A model generated the notes under the pieces. That model saw only the letters and a list, made by a program, of their open reading frames with translations, was not told where the DNA came from and ran no database searches. A DNA stretch of 64,000 nt from Pegoplata infirma (lineage: Eukaryota > Arthropoda > Insecta > Diptera > Anthomyiidae), in the NCBI GenBank assembly GCA_963921195.1, contig OY992536.1:106604778-106668777 (forward strand), read 5' to 3'. The position numbers and the translations under genes were made by a program. Shown piece by piece: positions 32,786 to 44,714 of this stretch. Positions within the stretch are counted from its first letter, which is position 1, and each line of letters opens with the position of its first letter.

Positions 32786-32890
32786 CTTTTGTGCTTTCCT
32801 TTTTTCCCTTTTCTTTTCTTTTCTTTCCTTTTTTCCCTTTTCTTTTCTTTCCATTTTTTCTTTCTTCCTTTTTCTTTTTTTTTCTTTCGC
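32786..32890. repeat. polypyrimidine tract
   Basis: About 100 bp of C/T only (TTTCCTTTTTTCCC-type), with the complementary purine strand giving lysine-rich open frames that are not genes. Confidence 0.9.
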
Positions 32891-33479
32891 ATTCGGTTTG
32901 GTGGATCCCCGTGGATCCGCGCCTGTTTTTAAACATGTGAAACCTTTTTCTAGCGGCAAAAATTCTAAGTGTTGACTTGGACAAAAGAAAGGAACAATTG
33001 AGACCGCTGTTCAAAAAAGTAATTCACATAAAAAATGTAAGAATGTAAATTTCTAAATTTTTTTTGCTGTTCTAGATTTCACTTCTGAATATTTTTACTC
33101 GTTCGTTTGACATAGAATAATGTTGATGACAGTAAAAGTAATTCGTTTTTTTATAATTTTTAGTCCTTAATTATTTTATTTAAACCAAGTAGGGAGTCGC
33201 TTGATCTCCTTCTTAACACTCATTTTCCAATTTTCCAAGCAATCCTTTGACGCCGTTTAAAGCTTTGGAACGCTCTGATGAACAAGCATCTGTAATTGCT
33301 TCGATGATAATAAAAATTCCAACACTAATCTGGGCTATTATTAGCTTCAGGCCCTATAAATTCACTGGGGGCTAATTATGTATCTTGATAATCGTCAATC
33401 TTCATCGTTAGCGCATTATTCTATTAATGGAATAATGCTATAAAACAAACTAAGATGCAGTAGGTCACACCTGTCTTCA
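32891..33479. other. unassigned spacer
   Basis: No element or gene recognised. The part from 33185 to 33420 has balanced composition. Confidence 0.3.
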
Positions 33480-33990
33480 AGGAAGATTTAGGTTTTGAAA
33501 AAACCTCAAAGATGGGCAAATGGATGGACGTGTGAGATAATACTACAGATTTGGCCTTCTCTTAATCAAAAGTGCACAAGTGAGCTGATATCGCTTCCAA
33601 GAGGAGAGATTTCGAGGGCGGTTGCTATAATTAGCGGACACTGTTTTGTAGGAAAGCACGCAGAGCGGTTGAATGTGCCGTCGAATTACTTTTGCAGGAG
33701 TTGCTTGGATGAAGAGGACTTGGAAACTATCGAAAACTTTATCTGCCATTGTCCGGCACTTTCTAGTCAGAGACTTGCTTCACTGAGATCTAGGGAGCTG
33801 CACGATCTTTCTGATTTGTCGGATGTCAAAATTCAACATCTAAGGAGTTTCATAAGAAGCTCAAATTGGTTTTACGACAGGAACTAGTACTGAAAGCTAT
33901 TACAGTCCCGTGGTATCACATTGAACCTCAGGGTTTACGTGTGTTGACGTAAAATGTCAGCAGCCACTTACAACCTAACGAGAACTCATT
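33480..33990 (+). pseudogene. LINE-A ORF2 C-terminus and 3' end
   Basis: The 130-residue frame at 33495-33887 holds GKHAERLNVPSNYFCRSC and, after about ten residues, NFICHCPAL. This is the C-x2-C-x10-H/N-x4-C knuckle region downstream of RNase H; the usual H is N here. It is followed by LRSFIRSS and the LINE-A 3' end, to CAGCCACTTACAACCTAAC. It is 5'-truncated and not functional. Confidence 0.8.
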
Positions 33991-34720
33991 GTAAATTTTA
34001 TCGCGTCAAAAAAGTTGTAAATTTACAATTTTATTGGTAACAAGTGAGAGTGTTAAATTCGGCTGTGCCGAATCTTTTATACCCTCCAAAATGTAAAAAA
34101 AAAATATTTAAAAAAATCCAGGGGCGTCTTTTCTTTTTGGGGGGGGGGGGGTTGGTGGGAGACGTTAGGGGGCACCTTCCCCTTGCGATTTTGAACTTCT
34201 TCTGAGATAAGAATGTTGTATTTGCTTATCAAAAGTACAAAAAACTCTGCAAAAAATTCGGTTTTTCTTGGGTTGGTTTAGTTCTCTAAGGGGGAACTTT
34301 TTGGCCCTTGGTCCGATTTGGCCCATTTCCGAACTTAACCTGCCTAGGAATATAAGACATATTCGTGCCAAACTTCGGAAGTCTAGCTCTTTTATTTTGG
34401 ACTGTATCGTGTCCTCTACAGACGGACAGACGGACGGACGGACGGACATCGCTAGAATGTCTTAGAATCGATCACTGATCAATAAAATATATACTTTATG
34501 GGGTCCCAGACCGATATTTCGATGCGTTACACACGGAATGACAAAGTGAGTATACCCCCATACTGTGGTTGGAGGGTATAAAAAATTACAAAATTATTGG
34601 CAAAAAAAAAATGGTAAATTACTAAGAATTCTCGTCATATAGGAGGTAGCAAAAAATAAAAATAACAAATTTTTTTTCGAAAAGGACCAACTTCCGTCCA
34701 TGCCAAAAAAAAAATTTTGT
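33991..34720. mobile_element. Tc1/mariner-type MITE split by a mini-me
   Basis: GTAAATTTACAATTTTATTGG before 34036 and the AAATTACTAAGAATTCTCG-type sequence after 34586 match the MITE at 22419-22913 (recurring TTTACAATTTTATTGG and AGGAGGTAGC motifs). Outer ends not resolved. Confidence 0.5.
34037..34585 (+). mobile_element. mini-me/DINE-1-like element, subfamily B, complete-looking
   Basis: It starts CAAGTGAGAGTGTTAAATTC with hairpin ATTCGGC-TGT-GCCGAAT. It then has CCCTCCAAAATG, a long G-run, TTGGTTTAGTTCTCTAAGGG, a (GGAC)n tract at 34421-34447, AATCGATCACTGATCAATAA, a (TA)n tract, GGGTCCCAGACCGATATTTC and GGTTGGAGGGTATA. It is a good subfamily B reference, about 550 bp. Confidence 0.9.
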
Positions 34721-34730
34721 GTTGTGCACA

Positions 34731-35219
34731 GATAAAAATATTGAGTAAAACAATTTAAGTAATCACAAATTTGAGTAATTTTTTAATTAACGATATTAAA
34801 AATTTACTCAAAAATTTAAAATAAAATTTGAGTAAATAAATTAATACAAATTTAATATTTTTTTTATTTTTTTTTTATTCTCTTGGTGTTTTGAATTCTC
34901 ATTTAGTTTATAGTTTTTTGTGTATGTATATGAAAGTTTGAAATCATCTTTATAAAATTTTCCTTTGTCTTGAAGACATAAGTATATTTGGTAAAGTTTG
35001 AAAAAGGATTTTTTTTTTGAAAAAAATAATTCGAAACTTTTTAAAAAAATTTTAAGTAAAGTTTTAATTCTGTGAATTTATAATTTTATTCAAATTTTTT
35101 ACTAAGCATTGAATGAGTTTTTATTAAAAGTTTACTCAATACTTTACTGGTGCAAAATTGAATAATTTTTTACTCAATAGTATTAAAAATTTACTCAACA
35201 TTTTTTTTATTTTTTTCTG
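34731..35219. mobile_element. GAGTAAA-type MITE
   Basis: The left part CAGATAAAAATATTGAGTAA is matched in reverse complement by the right end, which reads out as CAGAAAAAAATAAAAAAAA then GTTGAGTAAA. TAATACTATTGAGTAAAA motifs recur within. A flanking TA is seen only on the right. It is non-coding. Confidence 0.55.
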
Positions 35220-35689
35220 TATAGGGTATAAACATTTCGTTTAAGCCAAATACAACACTTTTACTTATTTTTATTTATAGTTGGTTTTGCATTTCATTTA
35301 AATGGAAAAAAGAAATTAAAATTTCTTAAAACAAAAAATACGCTTGCAGATGTTTGATTGTCCGAAAAAAGTGTCATACTTAATGACCCACATTTATTAA
35401 AACCATTTAAAAATGCTTTATGCCACAATTATTATAATTTTTTGTATAAGTTTTAGCTAAATAAGCAAAATTGTGTTTTTTTGAAGAAATTAGAGCAAAA
35501 ACTTTATTTTTTTTTTTATTTTTGTTATTAAAGGCAAAAAATATAAATAAGGGGAAATTAAATTTTAACGTTTTTTTATATTTTTATAGACAAACACTAG
35601 AAAAATCTAAAAGGTTTTCTTAAAAAAATATGAAGGTTCTAAAAAATGTTGATTTTTTTGTATAAAAATATTTTAAGAATCTTTGACTA
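35220..35689. other. unassigned AT-rich spacer
   Basis: Nothing recognised beyond long A/T runs. Confidence 0.3.
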
Positions 35690-35960
35690 CACAGAAAAAA
35701 AAATTGGAGTAAATTTTTAATACTATTGAGTAAAAAATTACTCTATTTTGCACCAGTAATGGATTTAGGCTGGATTACTCAATGATCCGTTATAAAATAA
35801 CTCGCCGTTAAATTTAACTTTTTCATACAAATGTAATCCAGCTAACTTTTCATTGAGTAATCCACTCTTAATAGTATTGAGTAAAATTTTAATAAAAAAC
35901 ACAATTAAAACTTTAATTAAAATTTAAAGTTTTTTAAGTAACTTTTAACATGATAATGTT
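35690..35960. mobile_element. GAGTAAA-type MITE, second copy
   Basis: CACAGAAAAAAAAATTGGAG followed by TAAATTTTTAATACTATTGA and TTTTGCACCAGTAATGG matches the 34731-35219 family in one orientation. An inverted partner motif near 35850-35890 (TAATAGTATTGAGTAAAATT) suggests the far end. Confidence 0.5.
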
Positions 35961-36119
35961 TTTAGGCTCGTGTCTAATTTTAAAAAAGTTGCAGGATTTA
36001 TTTTCATTTTATTAAACCAAAAACTTTAGTAACTTGGGTTTGTAACTTGGATAATAATTCACCTCGTGGTGAATAAACCCGTTTTTTACCAGCTGGTGAA
36101 TTAAAGGTAACATAATTAT

Positions 36120-36640
36120 TTTTCAACAAAAAAAAAATATTTCGTTAAACTATTTTTCAACAAAAAAAAAAATTTCATCAAATTATTTTTCAACAAAAAA
36201 AAAATTCATCAAAAAAATTTTTTTTTATTAAATTTTTTTTTTTTTACCATTTTTTTTTTTTTTTTTATCAAATTTTTTTTTATAAATTTTTTTTTCCATC
36301 AAAATTTTTTTTCACCATTTTTTTATCAATTTTTTTTTCATCAATTTTTTTTTTACATCAAATTTTTTATTACATCAAATTTTTTATTATCAATTTTTTT
36401 TTTCATCAAAAAAAAATTTTTCTCATAAATTTTTTTTACATCAAAAAATTTTTCATTTCATCAAAATTTTTTTTTTTTCATTAAATTTTTTTTTATCAAA
36501 TTTTTTTTTCTCAACTATTCCAAAAAAATTTTTTTTTTCATCGAAACTTTTTTAACATAATTTTTTTTTCTTCATCAAAAACATTTTTCATCAACATTTA
36601 TTTTTCACCAAAAATGTTGTATTCATTAAATTTTTATACC
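36120..36640. repeat. low-complexity TCATCAAATTTTT-type tract
   Basis: About 500 bp of TCATCAAA followed by T-runs of varying length, diverging along the tract. It abuts a mini-me end. The complementary motif fills 2110-2345. Confidence 0.85.
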
Positions 36641-37228
36641 CTACACCGCACTGTGGTGCAGGGTATAACGAGTTTGTGCTGATGTTTGTAACTACCCGAA
36701 ATATTGGTCCAAGACCCACTTTTAAGTATCGATCGACTCAGATTCACTTTTTGAGTCGATTTAGTCTGTCTGTATATAAACAGGTCGCCATGTAAACAGG
36801 TCGCAATTTTTAAACAATTGACTTGAAATTTGAAACTTAAGGCTCTTTTGGCCGAAGAGCAAAGCCTATTGAAATTGGAAAAAATCGGTCCATATTTGGA
36901 CCTAGCCCCCCTACAAAGGTCCTTTTTAGTTTTGGCTCAAATGACTCAAATAACCGTATTATAGTTGGTATCTCTTCAAAATTTTCAGGTAACTGTGTTT
37001 TGTCTTCACAAATCACCATTCCGAATTTTAAAGGAATCGGACAAATTCTTCTTGTAGCCCCCATGCAAACCACCTTACCGAGTTTCACATAAATCTCTTA
37101 AATTTCATGAAAAAAGAAAATATTTAATTAAAATTTTGTTTGTGTATGTTAAACGCGTACTTTAATAATCTTATCAAATCTGATTATCATCGAACCATTT
37201 TTGGACCTAGGCCCCACGAAAAAATTTC
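36641..37228 (-). mobile_element. mini-me subfamily A, interrupted
   Basis: Reverse complement of the 11223-12072 core: CCCTACACCGCACTGTGG, ACCCGAAATATTGGTCC and TTTTTGAGTCGATTTAG blocks, then the internal core with a GTTTGTGTATG motif. The (GTCY)n tract is reduced to GTCTGTCTGT. The hairpin end is replaced by a LINE-A 3' fragment. Confidence 0.85.
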
Positions 37229-37350
37229 GGCCGATATTCGGTTAGGTTAGGTTGTAATTGGCTGCTGACGTTTTACGTTAACACACGTAGACTCTGAGGT
37301 CCATTGTGATACCACGGGACTGTTATAGGTTTCCCGGGTAGCAACAAAAT
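37229..37350 (-). mobile_element. LINE-A 3'-end fragment in a mini-me
   Basis: GGTTAGGTTGTAATTGGCTG, TTTTACGTTAACACACGTAG and ATACCACGGGACTG match the LINE-A 3' end at 33890-33990 in reverse. It is a very short, 5'-truncated insertion. Confidence 0.75.
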
Positions 37351-38560
37351 TAAAATTTTTTGACCATTTTTCTCAGATGTAAGTATCTTTTTATTGTATA
37401 TTAACAAAAAAAATATTTTAATTTAAAAAAACAAAAAATTGTTTTTTGGACCACTCTAATCATGCATTCTGGTGCATTCCAAAAACTAAAAAAAAGCTTA
37501 TGAGCCTAAGTTTTCCTGTAGAATCGAATAGTGGATTCAGATTTGACATATATTCAGCCGTTTTTGTTGTATCGGAAAAGGGACCCAAAATCCGCGATTT
37601 GAGTCGCCTATAGGCACGGAAAGGAGTTGGAATTTAAAACAAAAAAATAAGCCATTATTTTTATTGATACAAAAACCTTCTAAAAAGTGATAATATCTAG
37701 AAATCAAAATCAAAAAAATATTTGAAAACGTACTCTAATATACATATATAAAAAACTATAAACTAAATGGGAATTCTAAAAGGGAGAGAGAATAAAAAAA
37801 ATATTAAATTTGTATTAAATTATTTACAAAATTTTTTTTTAATTTTTGAGTAAAATAAAAAATTTTTCTCAATATTATTTCCTGTATACACGAAAAAAAA
37901 TTTATTTTTGCTTCGTTTTGAGTTAAAACGTTGTTTTATTAACAAGCAACTTAATTATATTGACAAATTGTGTTGTTAAATAAAATATCAATTATTTTAA
38001 TTGTTAATACATACTGGGGTACAATTTTTATATCCTAAAATAATGGACATATAAAATTAAAATTGTGAAATTTTGGTCATGTTTTACGAATACAAATGAA
38101 ACGAAATGAAATGAAACTGTCAATGAAATGGATTAGAAAAGGGAACAAAGTGGAATGAAATAGGGAACAAATTGGAATGAAACAGGGAACAAAATTAAAG
38201 GACTTTTTTACTTCTAAAGGTCATAGATTCTGAAACAGACTAAAGAATCCTTCTTTTTAAATTAATGTTGGCAAATTTCTGAGTAAAATAAAAAAAGCTC
38301 TGCATAAAAATATTTTCCAAAAATGTCCTAAATAGTTTTAAGTCATTTATTTGTTAAAAATTTTTAGAAAACAAATGTGCTTTTTATCACTTTGTGGTAT
38401 TTAAACGGATGTGTACCTTTTGCTTGATTTTTTTATATTGTACATTTAAAACATTAGTTTATTTATAAACCTAAACAACACCAAAAAATTAAAAAAAAGT
38501 TATCGCAAACCGCAAATAAAGTATAAAAAAGTTTTTGTTAGTGGTGTTTTTTTTTTCTCA
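37351..38560. other. unassigned spacer with minor repeats
   Basis: Around 37740-37895 is a further GAGTAAA-type MITE piece. At 38098-38200 GGGAACAAA(A/G)TGGAATGAAA-type motifs repeat three times. Otherwise nothing is recognised. Confidence 0.4.
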
Positions 38561-39010
38561 TATTCGAAGGACCGACTTTAATACTTCAAACACCAACAAG
38601 AAACACTATCTGCAACTGTTTGTATGAGGATGAACAAACAACAACAGCGAAATGAAAACATAACAACAAAAAACGATAAAAAAACAACAATTTTTATTTG
38701 ACTTTATCATCAGGATGAATGTACAAAATACATATTTACATACATATATACTTAAGTATATAAATAAGTTAATGTATACAAAGCAGGAGTCATTATCTGC
38801 CTGATTATACAATAAAGAGAGTCAGGGTTTCTTAAACATTCATAAAAAATCCTTTTTAAGGTGGCAAGACATAATCCCCACGGGCATAATCTCATTTAAG
38901 TTATAACCGAAATTAATTCGGCCATCATCCCCATAACGGTATTGTGAACCAGAGTTAGGCGCATGTGTGACTTTTGACTCACACTCACGACAGGAATTTT
39001 CCAATCACGC
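38561..39010. other. unassigned, host-like, with AAC-rich and ATAC-rich stretches
   Basis: CAACAACAGC-type and ACATACATATAT-type simple sequence. CTCACACTCACGACAGG near 38980 recalls the interior of the hAT-type element at 27464. Confidence 0.35.
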
Positions 39011-40815
39011 ATACTTAGGTTATTTAGGTTGTAAGTGGCTGCTGACGTTCTACGTAAACACACGTAGACTTCTTATGAAACTCCTTAGATATTGCATTTT
39101 GACATCCGACAAATCGGAAAGATCGTGCAGCTCCCTAGGTCCCAGTAAAGCAAGTCTCTGACCAGAAAGTGCCGGGCAATGGCAGATGAAGTGTTCAATA
39201 GTTTCCAACTCCTCTTCATCCATGCAACTCCGGAAAAAGTCATTTAACGGTAAATTTAACCGCTCTGCGTGCTTCCCTATAAGACAGTGTTCGGTAATTA
39301 TAGCTAGCACTGTCGAAATTTGTCCTCTTGGGAGAGATATCAGCAAACTTGTGCGCTTCTTATTAAGAGATGGCCAAATTTGTCGTGTTGTCTCACACGT
39401 CCATGCATTCGCCTATCTTTGGTTAGTCTCCGTTGCGGAACAAAGCCGTAGATTTTGCTTGCATGTATCTAGAGCAGAGATCCCCAAAACACCTCACATG
39501 TGAGGATGCTCTCATAAAAATTAAGTGTGCTCTCACACCGACATGCGCTCATACATTGAACAAAAACAATTCTCTCTTCTCTTCTTGCTCAAAATATACT
39601 TAGAGAAATAATCATAAAGAAATTGAATGTAAATATTTTGTAAAGCGAACATTTTTGATAGACCAGAATGCTTAGTTTGGCACGCTATGTTAAGTGTAAC
39701 ATAGCTTGACATTTTAACCAATGTTATTTATTATATTTTTTATTTTTGATATGAATGAATGTATTTATATTTTTACTTTAAGTTTCTCTAAGTGCATTGA
39801 GTAACAGAGAGCTCAATCTTACTCAAACAAAGACAAAATATGATTGTGTGTGTTTGGGGACCACTGATCTAGAGGCATACCAACACATTCCAATTCTGTT
39901 GGAACCTGTAAGGTAGTTCCCAGTCTTGCAAGCTCATCGGATTTGCAATTCCCTGGAATGTCTCTGTACCCTGGCACCCAATTGAGTCGTGTGTCAAATT
40001 GATTGGCAGATTTTGTTTTCAGAAACATTAACTCCAGGGACTTGATCGCGGATTGGCTGTCAGAATAGATGTTGACTGTGGTTACAGAGAAGACAATACA
40101 ATACCAGTCAGCCACTTTCTTTATTGCCATCATCTCTGCCTGGTAAACACTGCAATGATCCGGAAATCTTTGAGATAGGCTCAATCCAAGCTCTTCCGAA
40201 TAGACTCCAAAGCCCACTTGTTCTTGCAGCTTCGATTCATCCGTGTAAAAATCTCCACTACCTGGAATGCCCCTCATCCAAGGCTTCCTGGATGGTATCA
40301 TAGTGCTAAAGTGGCGCTCAAAAAGGCTCATAGAGGGAGCACAGTCCACATCTTGTGGTATTGTTATCTTCTTCAATCGCTGCTCCTCAATTGCAGTGTG
40401 CTATTAAGTCGAATTGCCGACGTAGTCGCATATTGGCTACCCAATATGTCTAATGGTAACAGGTGAAGGAGGATTTCTAATGCAGCCGTTGGTGTAGTAC
40501 GAAGAGCATTAATGATGCACATCGACGCCATTCTCTGCACCTTCGGGATAAAGATACAGTTTCCTTTTATCTCCAAAGCAGGCCACCAGACAATGATTCC
40601 ATACAGCAGATACACCACTGCTGTATAAATCCAACAAGCGACTTTAGGGCTAAAACTCCATCTTTTTTTCAATGGCCCTTTTACAGAAATATAAAGCAAT
40701 CGTTGCTTTTCTCCCCCGTTCCTTAATATTACGACTGAAATTCAATTTCCTATCTAGAAAATTTCCAAGATACTTGGCTCCATCTGAGAAGGAATGGGGT
40801 TATGGCAGAAAAAGT
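39011..40815 (-). pseudogene. LINE-A ORF2 remnant, RT thumb to 3' end
   Basis: Read from 40815 down: the RT-RNase H linker (VVYLLYGIIVWWPALEI, RTTPTAALEIL); an RNase H domain at about 40360-39870 with the acidic residues in FYTDES, QAEMMAI, YSDSQSAIKSLE and NCKSDELARLG; then the knuckle region (FFRSCMDEEELETIEHFICH) at 39050-39346 and the 3' end. The RNase H D-E-D-D residues are all still present, but the G of the TDGS motif is E. It is split by a hAT MITE at 39475-39866. It is the most complete LINE-A C-terminal half here. Confidence 0.85.
39475..39866. mobile_element. hAT MITE, 392 bp, perfect 8-bp target duplication
   Basis: The ends are CAGAGATCCCCAAAAC and, inverted, CAGTGGTCCCCAAAC. 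The 8-bp duplication is ATCTAGAG (39467-39474 and 39867-39874). Removing the element restores the LINE-A frame order. It is non-coding. Confidence 0.92.
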
Positions 40816-41085
40816 TTCGGTTGTAGTTGCAACAGGGAATGGACATAATTCCCATTGGGATGATGAGCGTTTTGGAAATGGTCATAGTCTAATATGGGTA
40901 TTATGACCGTGATGTAGTCTGTCATAATTCCCATTTTCGTTATTGGGTTCATGGTTGTGGTGATTATGTCTGGTCACCTCCTCTTGATCCAAGTGATATT
41001 GATCCGGTTGCAGGACTATGACCTTTTTCCGATATAAAATCTTTGCAAAAGCTTAACAAAAGTATAAAAACTAAACTGTGAAAAA
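40816..41085. repeat. short direct repeats (CATAATTCCCATT)
   Basis: CATAATTCCCATT occurs near 40843 and 40923, with related ATTATGACCGTGATG and ATTATGTCTGG motifs between and after. This suggests two diverged tandem units of about 80 bp. Not assigned to a known family. Confidence 0.45.
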
Positions 41086-42045
41086 ATTTTGTTTTTCAGA
41101 GGTTCTTTAACGGAAAATGCGACTGGAACGCGACCTCATACACTTGATTACAATTGTTCTGCTGGTCAAAAATCCGGTCTCCAAACTTTTGCATCACATC
41201 AGATTTTAAAGAAAATTGAGGTCAAAGTTCAAAAAAAATCGCCGTGTTAGGCCGTTTAGTAAACCCATAGCGGATGAACCGGATGTGATGGCGACTTCAA
41301 AATAAGACGAGGAGAAAGCCTAAACATTACTCTTTAAGATGCAGAACTCATTTGGTCAGTGGGGACTAAATGTCTTTCAATGATATCTTATTCCCTATTA
41401 TCGAATAAAAACGTTTTTGGGGGGAAATATCTCATTAAAAGACAACGGTTAAAGCTAATGATCAACTGAGTTATACATCTTAAAGAGCAATGTTGGAGCT
41501 TAACCCTTGACTTATTTTTAAGTCGCCAGTACATCGGGTTCATCCGCTATAAGTTGTCAAATATGTCCGAAACGTGATTTTTTTGTATATCAAATTTCTC
41601 AAAAACATGATGTAATGGAAAAGTTAAAGACTGGATTTGTGACCGGAAGAATAATTGTAATCATGTGTATAAGGTGGAGTTCCATTCGAATAAAGTTTTT
41701 TTTTGTTTATATGATTTATAGCGGAAAAATCGTTTTTAGGAATAAGATATCATTGACAATTCGTACCCTAAGGGTTAAGTCGACTGGCCAAATGAGTTCA
41801 GAATCATTAAAAGGAATGTTTAAGCTTTGCCTTCGTTTTATTTTTAAGACGCTATCGCATCGGGTGTATCCGCTATGAGTTGTCAAAAATTGCCAAAATT
41901 GCTATTTTTTTAACTTTGACTTAAATTTTTTAAAAAACCTAATGTGATGGAAAAGTTTAGGGACCAGATTTATGATCACTAGAACAACTGCAAATACTGT
42001 GTAAGGTCGCGTCCTAGTCTCATCGAGTTTTTTTTTTTTCAAAAT
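41086..42045. mobile_element. fold-back element with three subunits
   Basis: GGAACGCGACCTCATACAC near 41132 is matched in reverse complement near 42003-42020. AGCGGATGAACCGGATGTGA near 41270 is matched inverted near 41530 and again near 41850-41875. One unit therefore runs forward and two run reverse, with TCTTTAAGATG and AACTTTTCCATCACAT motifs keeping order. Exact ends and the target duplication were not resolved. No coding is seen. Confidence 0.7.
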
Positions 42046-43073
42046 GTTAAGTAGTGTTATCATTAAAGTATACATGGGCCATTTCACGTCAATAGAAGGC
42101 CCACACGCCCCAAAAATTCTATAGGCCGTAGTGAGTTGAATTGATTTAGCTACCAAAAGAAAACCTAACCTTCAAGTTTAAAGTTAATCGGAACAATCTT
42201 AAAAAAATCATTCGCCATTTTGATAGCGCCATATTGAATTTTAAATATATGATAGCAGATCCGTATTCAGTGACCCCAAAAGTACCAGACCAAAATGTTT
42301 AAAGCGAATCGTAATGAACAAAAAAAGATCAAGAGACGTGAAATACCCATATTTTTTATTAGGTGCCGTTTTCAAGTGTTGAGTAAAATGTAATTGGATA
42401 CATAGTAAAAAGTTATTTTCAACAACCGAGATTTTCAATTAAAATTTTTACAAATACTATGTTAAAGGATCTTGAGGATGCCACTCGACAAGTGGCGAAA
42501 TATTGGAAATAAATAAAGAAGAATTTTTATTTAAAAATCCAGGCCTCGAGCTCAAATATTTTATTTTTATAATTTATTTTTATAACTATGTTAAAAACTT
42601 TTTGTAAAGCTCTTAATTTCATTTTGGGAAACTCTGATTAGAAATTGTAATTTTATTATTCTAAGTATGTTTTTATTGATGGATACGAAAAAAAAAACAT
42701 ACCTGCATGCCTGCGTGCTACTTTCATTTATTGAAACTTTTTTCCCCATAATGAAAGTATTACTCATACAATGTACTCACTCATTCACTCACTCGTCAGT
42801 CATATCGCTTGCAATTACAATAAACGTTATAAAGTTATTGACACAGGCTTGTCAGAATAAATGTATTCGTATATGAATAACAATTACAAAAAATAAAATT
42901 AATAAAAAAACAGGACGATACACAGATAACTCTCGAAAAGCGTGATTCAAAACTGATGTTTAGTTTCACATGGGCGAGGTTGGGTTACAAAGCCTTATTA
43001 ACTTACGATAATATAATGAAAGTCTTAAGAAATCGGGTTTTATAGGATCGGGGTGTAATTACTATTAGTGAAA
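42046..43073. other. unassigned, partly host-like
   Basis: A GGGCC-N-GGCCC-like inverted motif lies near 42073-42110. The segment 42640-42900 has CTCACTCATTCACTCACTC simple sequence and balanced composition. No gene recognised. Confidence 0.35.
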
Positions 43074-43276
43074 AGGGCTCGTTAGTCAACAGGTAAAATA
43101 ATCAAGCGAGTACTTGACTCGCTAGATTTTTTTTACGTGACAATCAAAATGCAATAGATTTTCACGTAAGATGTTACTTCGTTCAGTAATCGTTTACATG
43201 TTTTGCCACATAACAAAAATGAACAGCTGATTTGTTACTGCAACTTTTTTGTATTACCAGTTGAGTAACGAGCCCT
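43074..43276. mobile_element. short inverted-repeat MITE
   Basis: AGGGCTCGTTAGTCAACAGG on the left is matched in reverse complement on the right (AGGGCTCGTTACTCAACTGG). The ends resemble hAT MITEs, but no 8-bp duplication is evident. Flanking sequences share AAAGTCTTA and TCGGGTT.TATAGG motifs, which hints that it lies in a diverged tandem repeat. Confidence 0.6.
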
Positions 43277-44714
43277 AAAGTCTTATTTACTACCGAAAAG
43301 AAACAATATCAAGTGAGTCGGGTTATATAGGGTTTTTGCCGGATTGGGTATATATAAAAATTAGAAAAGGCCTGAGTGATTCGCGAGAAGAGACAATAGC
43401 AATACTTGATAATTTTGGCTTAAACTACGGAATATTTTTTAATCGTTTACTAATTTATCTCGTTTATCATGGGTGACCTGTAAACCTTAAATAAGTTGGT
43501 ATAACAGGGTCAATGTAATAAAAAAAATCTTATCAGAAGTGAATTACAATATTGATTTGTTAAAGATTAAATATACATAGATACGATTTTGCAAAAAGGA
43601 AAATACAAATAAAAGCCATACGGAAAATAACGCGTTAAATTCAAAATTTGATCTAGGGAAACTTTAACTGTGTAATTAAATCTGGTTGCCAAAGAGCCTG
43701 CAATAAGTATGTAGAAAAATTCAAACATCTTACTTTGTAAACAGCACAACAAATTTTGGGTCTCTGTCTTGAGCTTCAATTTCTCCAACTCTACATGAAA
43801 ATAGACCATCAAACAAACAAAATCACCAAAGGGTTTGCTGAGTTAGTTCTAATATATTTTTTATGGCCCACTAAAGTTTTTGAAATGGAAGTTAAAGGTT
43901 GAATATGTTCTAGGAAAAGAACCGCCATATAATTTCACTCAAGACATCCAACCAAATTTTTTTGTCTCGGATGTGCATTTATTATAGTTTTTTTTTACGT
44001 TTTCCAAATGACTTTGTTAAAAAATTTTTCAGTGGCCCATAAAACAGAAATTTGAGCTGAACTTGCAAAACCCTGTCGAGATTTAGTTTATTTGATGGTA
44101 ACCATTGAGTCTCATTTTTCTTGTTGCACAGTGTTATGAAAACTGCTAGAAAAACACTTTTACTTGAAATACATTTACATAAATAAAAATTTTATTGGTG
44201 AGAATTTCTTTTCATGCAATTTTTGCCCAAGTCTGCTGCATATGGTAATCTTGGCAAATTGTGTGAATGATGAATTTTTTATGCTGGTTTTTGTATTCAA
44301 GTGTTTTTTTTTTTTTCTAATGTTAACCTAATGTATGCTCTAGTAGATTATTTGATTCTATTCTATTTTTTTTTTCTCAAATGATGTATTTTGCCTTTAG
44401 CTTGGGAAGCTATGTATAAAAATACCATCTCTTTATAATATTTTTATTATTTGTATGGATTTAAAGTAAAACTACCTAAGTTTAAAAACTTTAACGTTTT
44501 CTATAAAAAAAGGAAAAATTTAAATTGTAACACATTCAAGGTACAACGGTAGAGCAATTGAAGGGTTAAAATTCAGAATATCAAAAAAATCAAGATTCCG
44601 ATATGAAAGCTAAGTAATTTTCAACGACATGTGAGAATTAGAATATTAAAAAACTTAAGATTCCGCTATGATGAGGAAAGCTTAGTAATTTTCAAGGACA
44701 TGTGAGAATGTGCT
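43277..44714. other. unassigned spacer
   Basis: No arrays, matched inverted ends or convincing coding segments seen. The tract 44570-44700 has an ATGTGAGAAT-type motif twice (near 44630 and 44700). Confidence 0.35.

Noticed and set aside
32774..33014. Lysine-rich protein on the minus strand
   Set aside because: The frame is the purine strand of a polypyrimidine tract.
39819..40376. A domesticated host RNase H gene
   Set aside because: The longest frame in the window (185 residues) is collinear with LINE-A RNase H copies at 48000 and 55300, is flanked by LINE-A linker and 3' end, and is interrupted by a hAT MITE.
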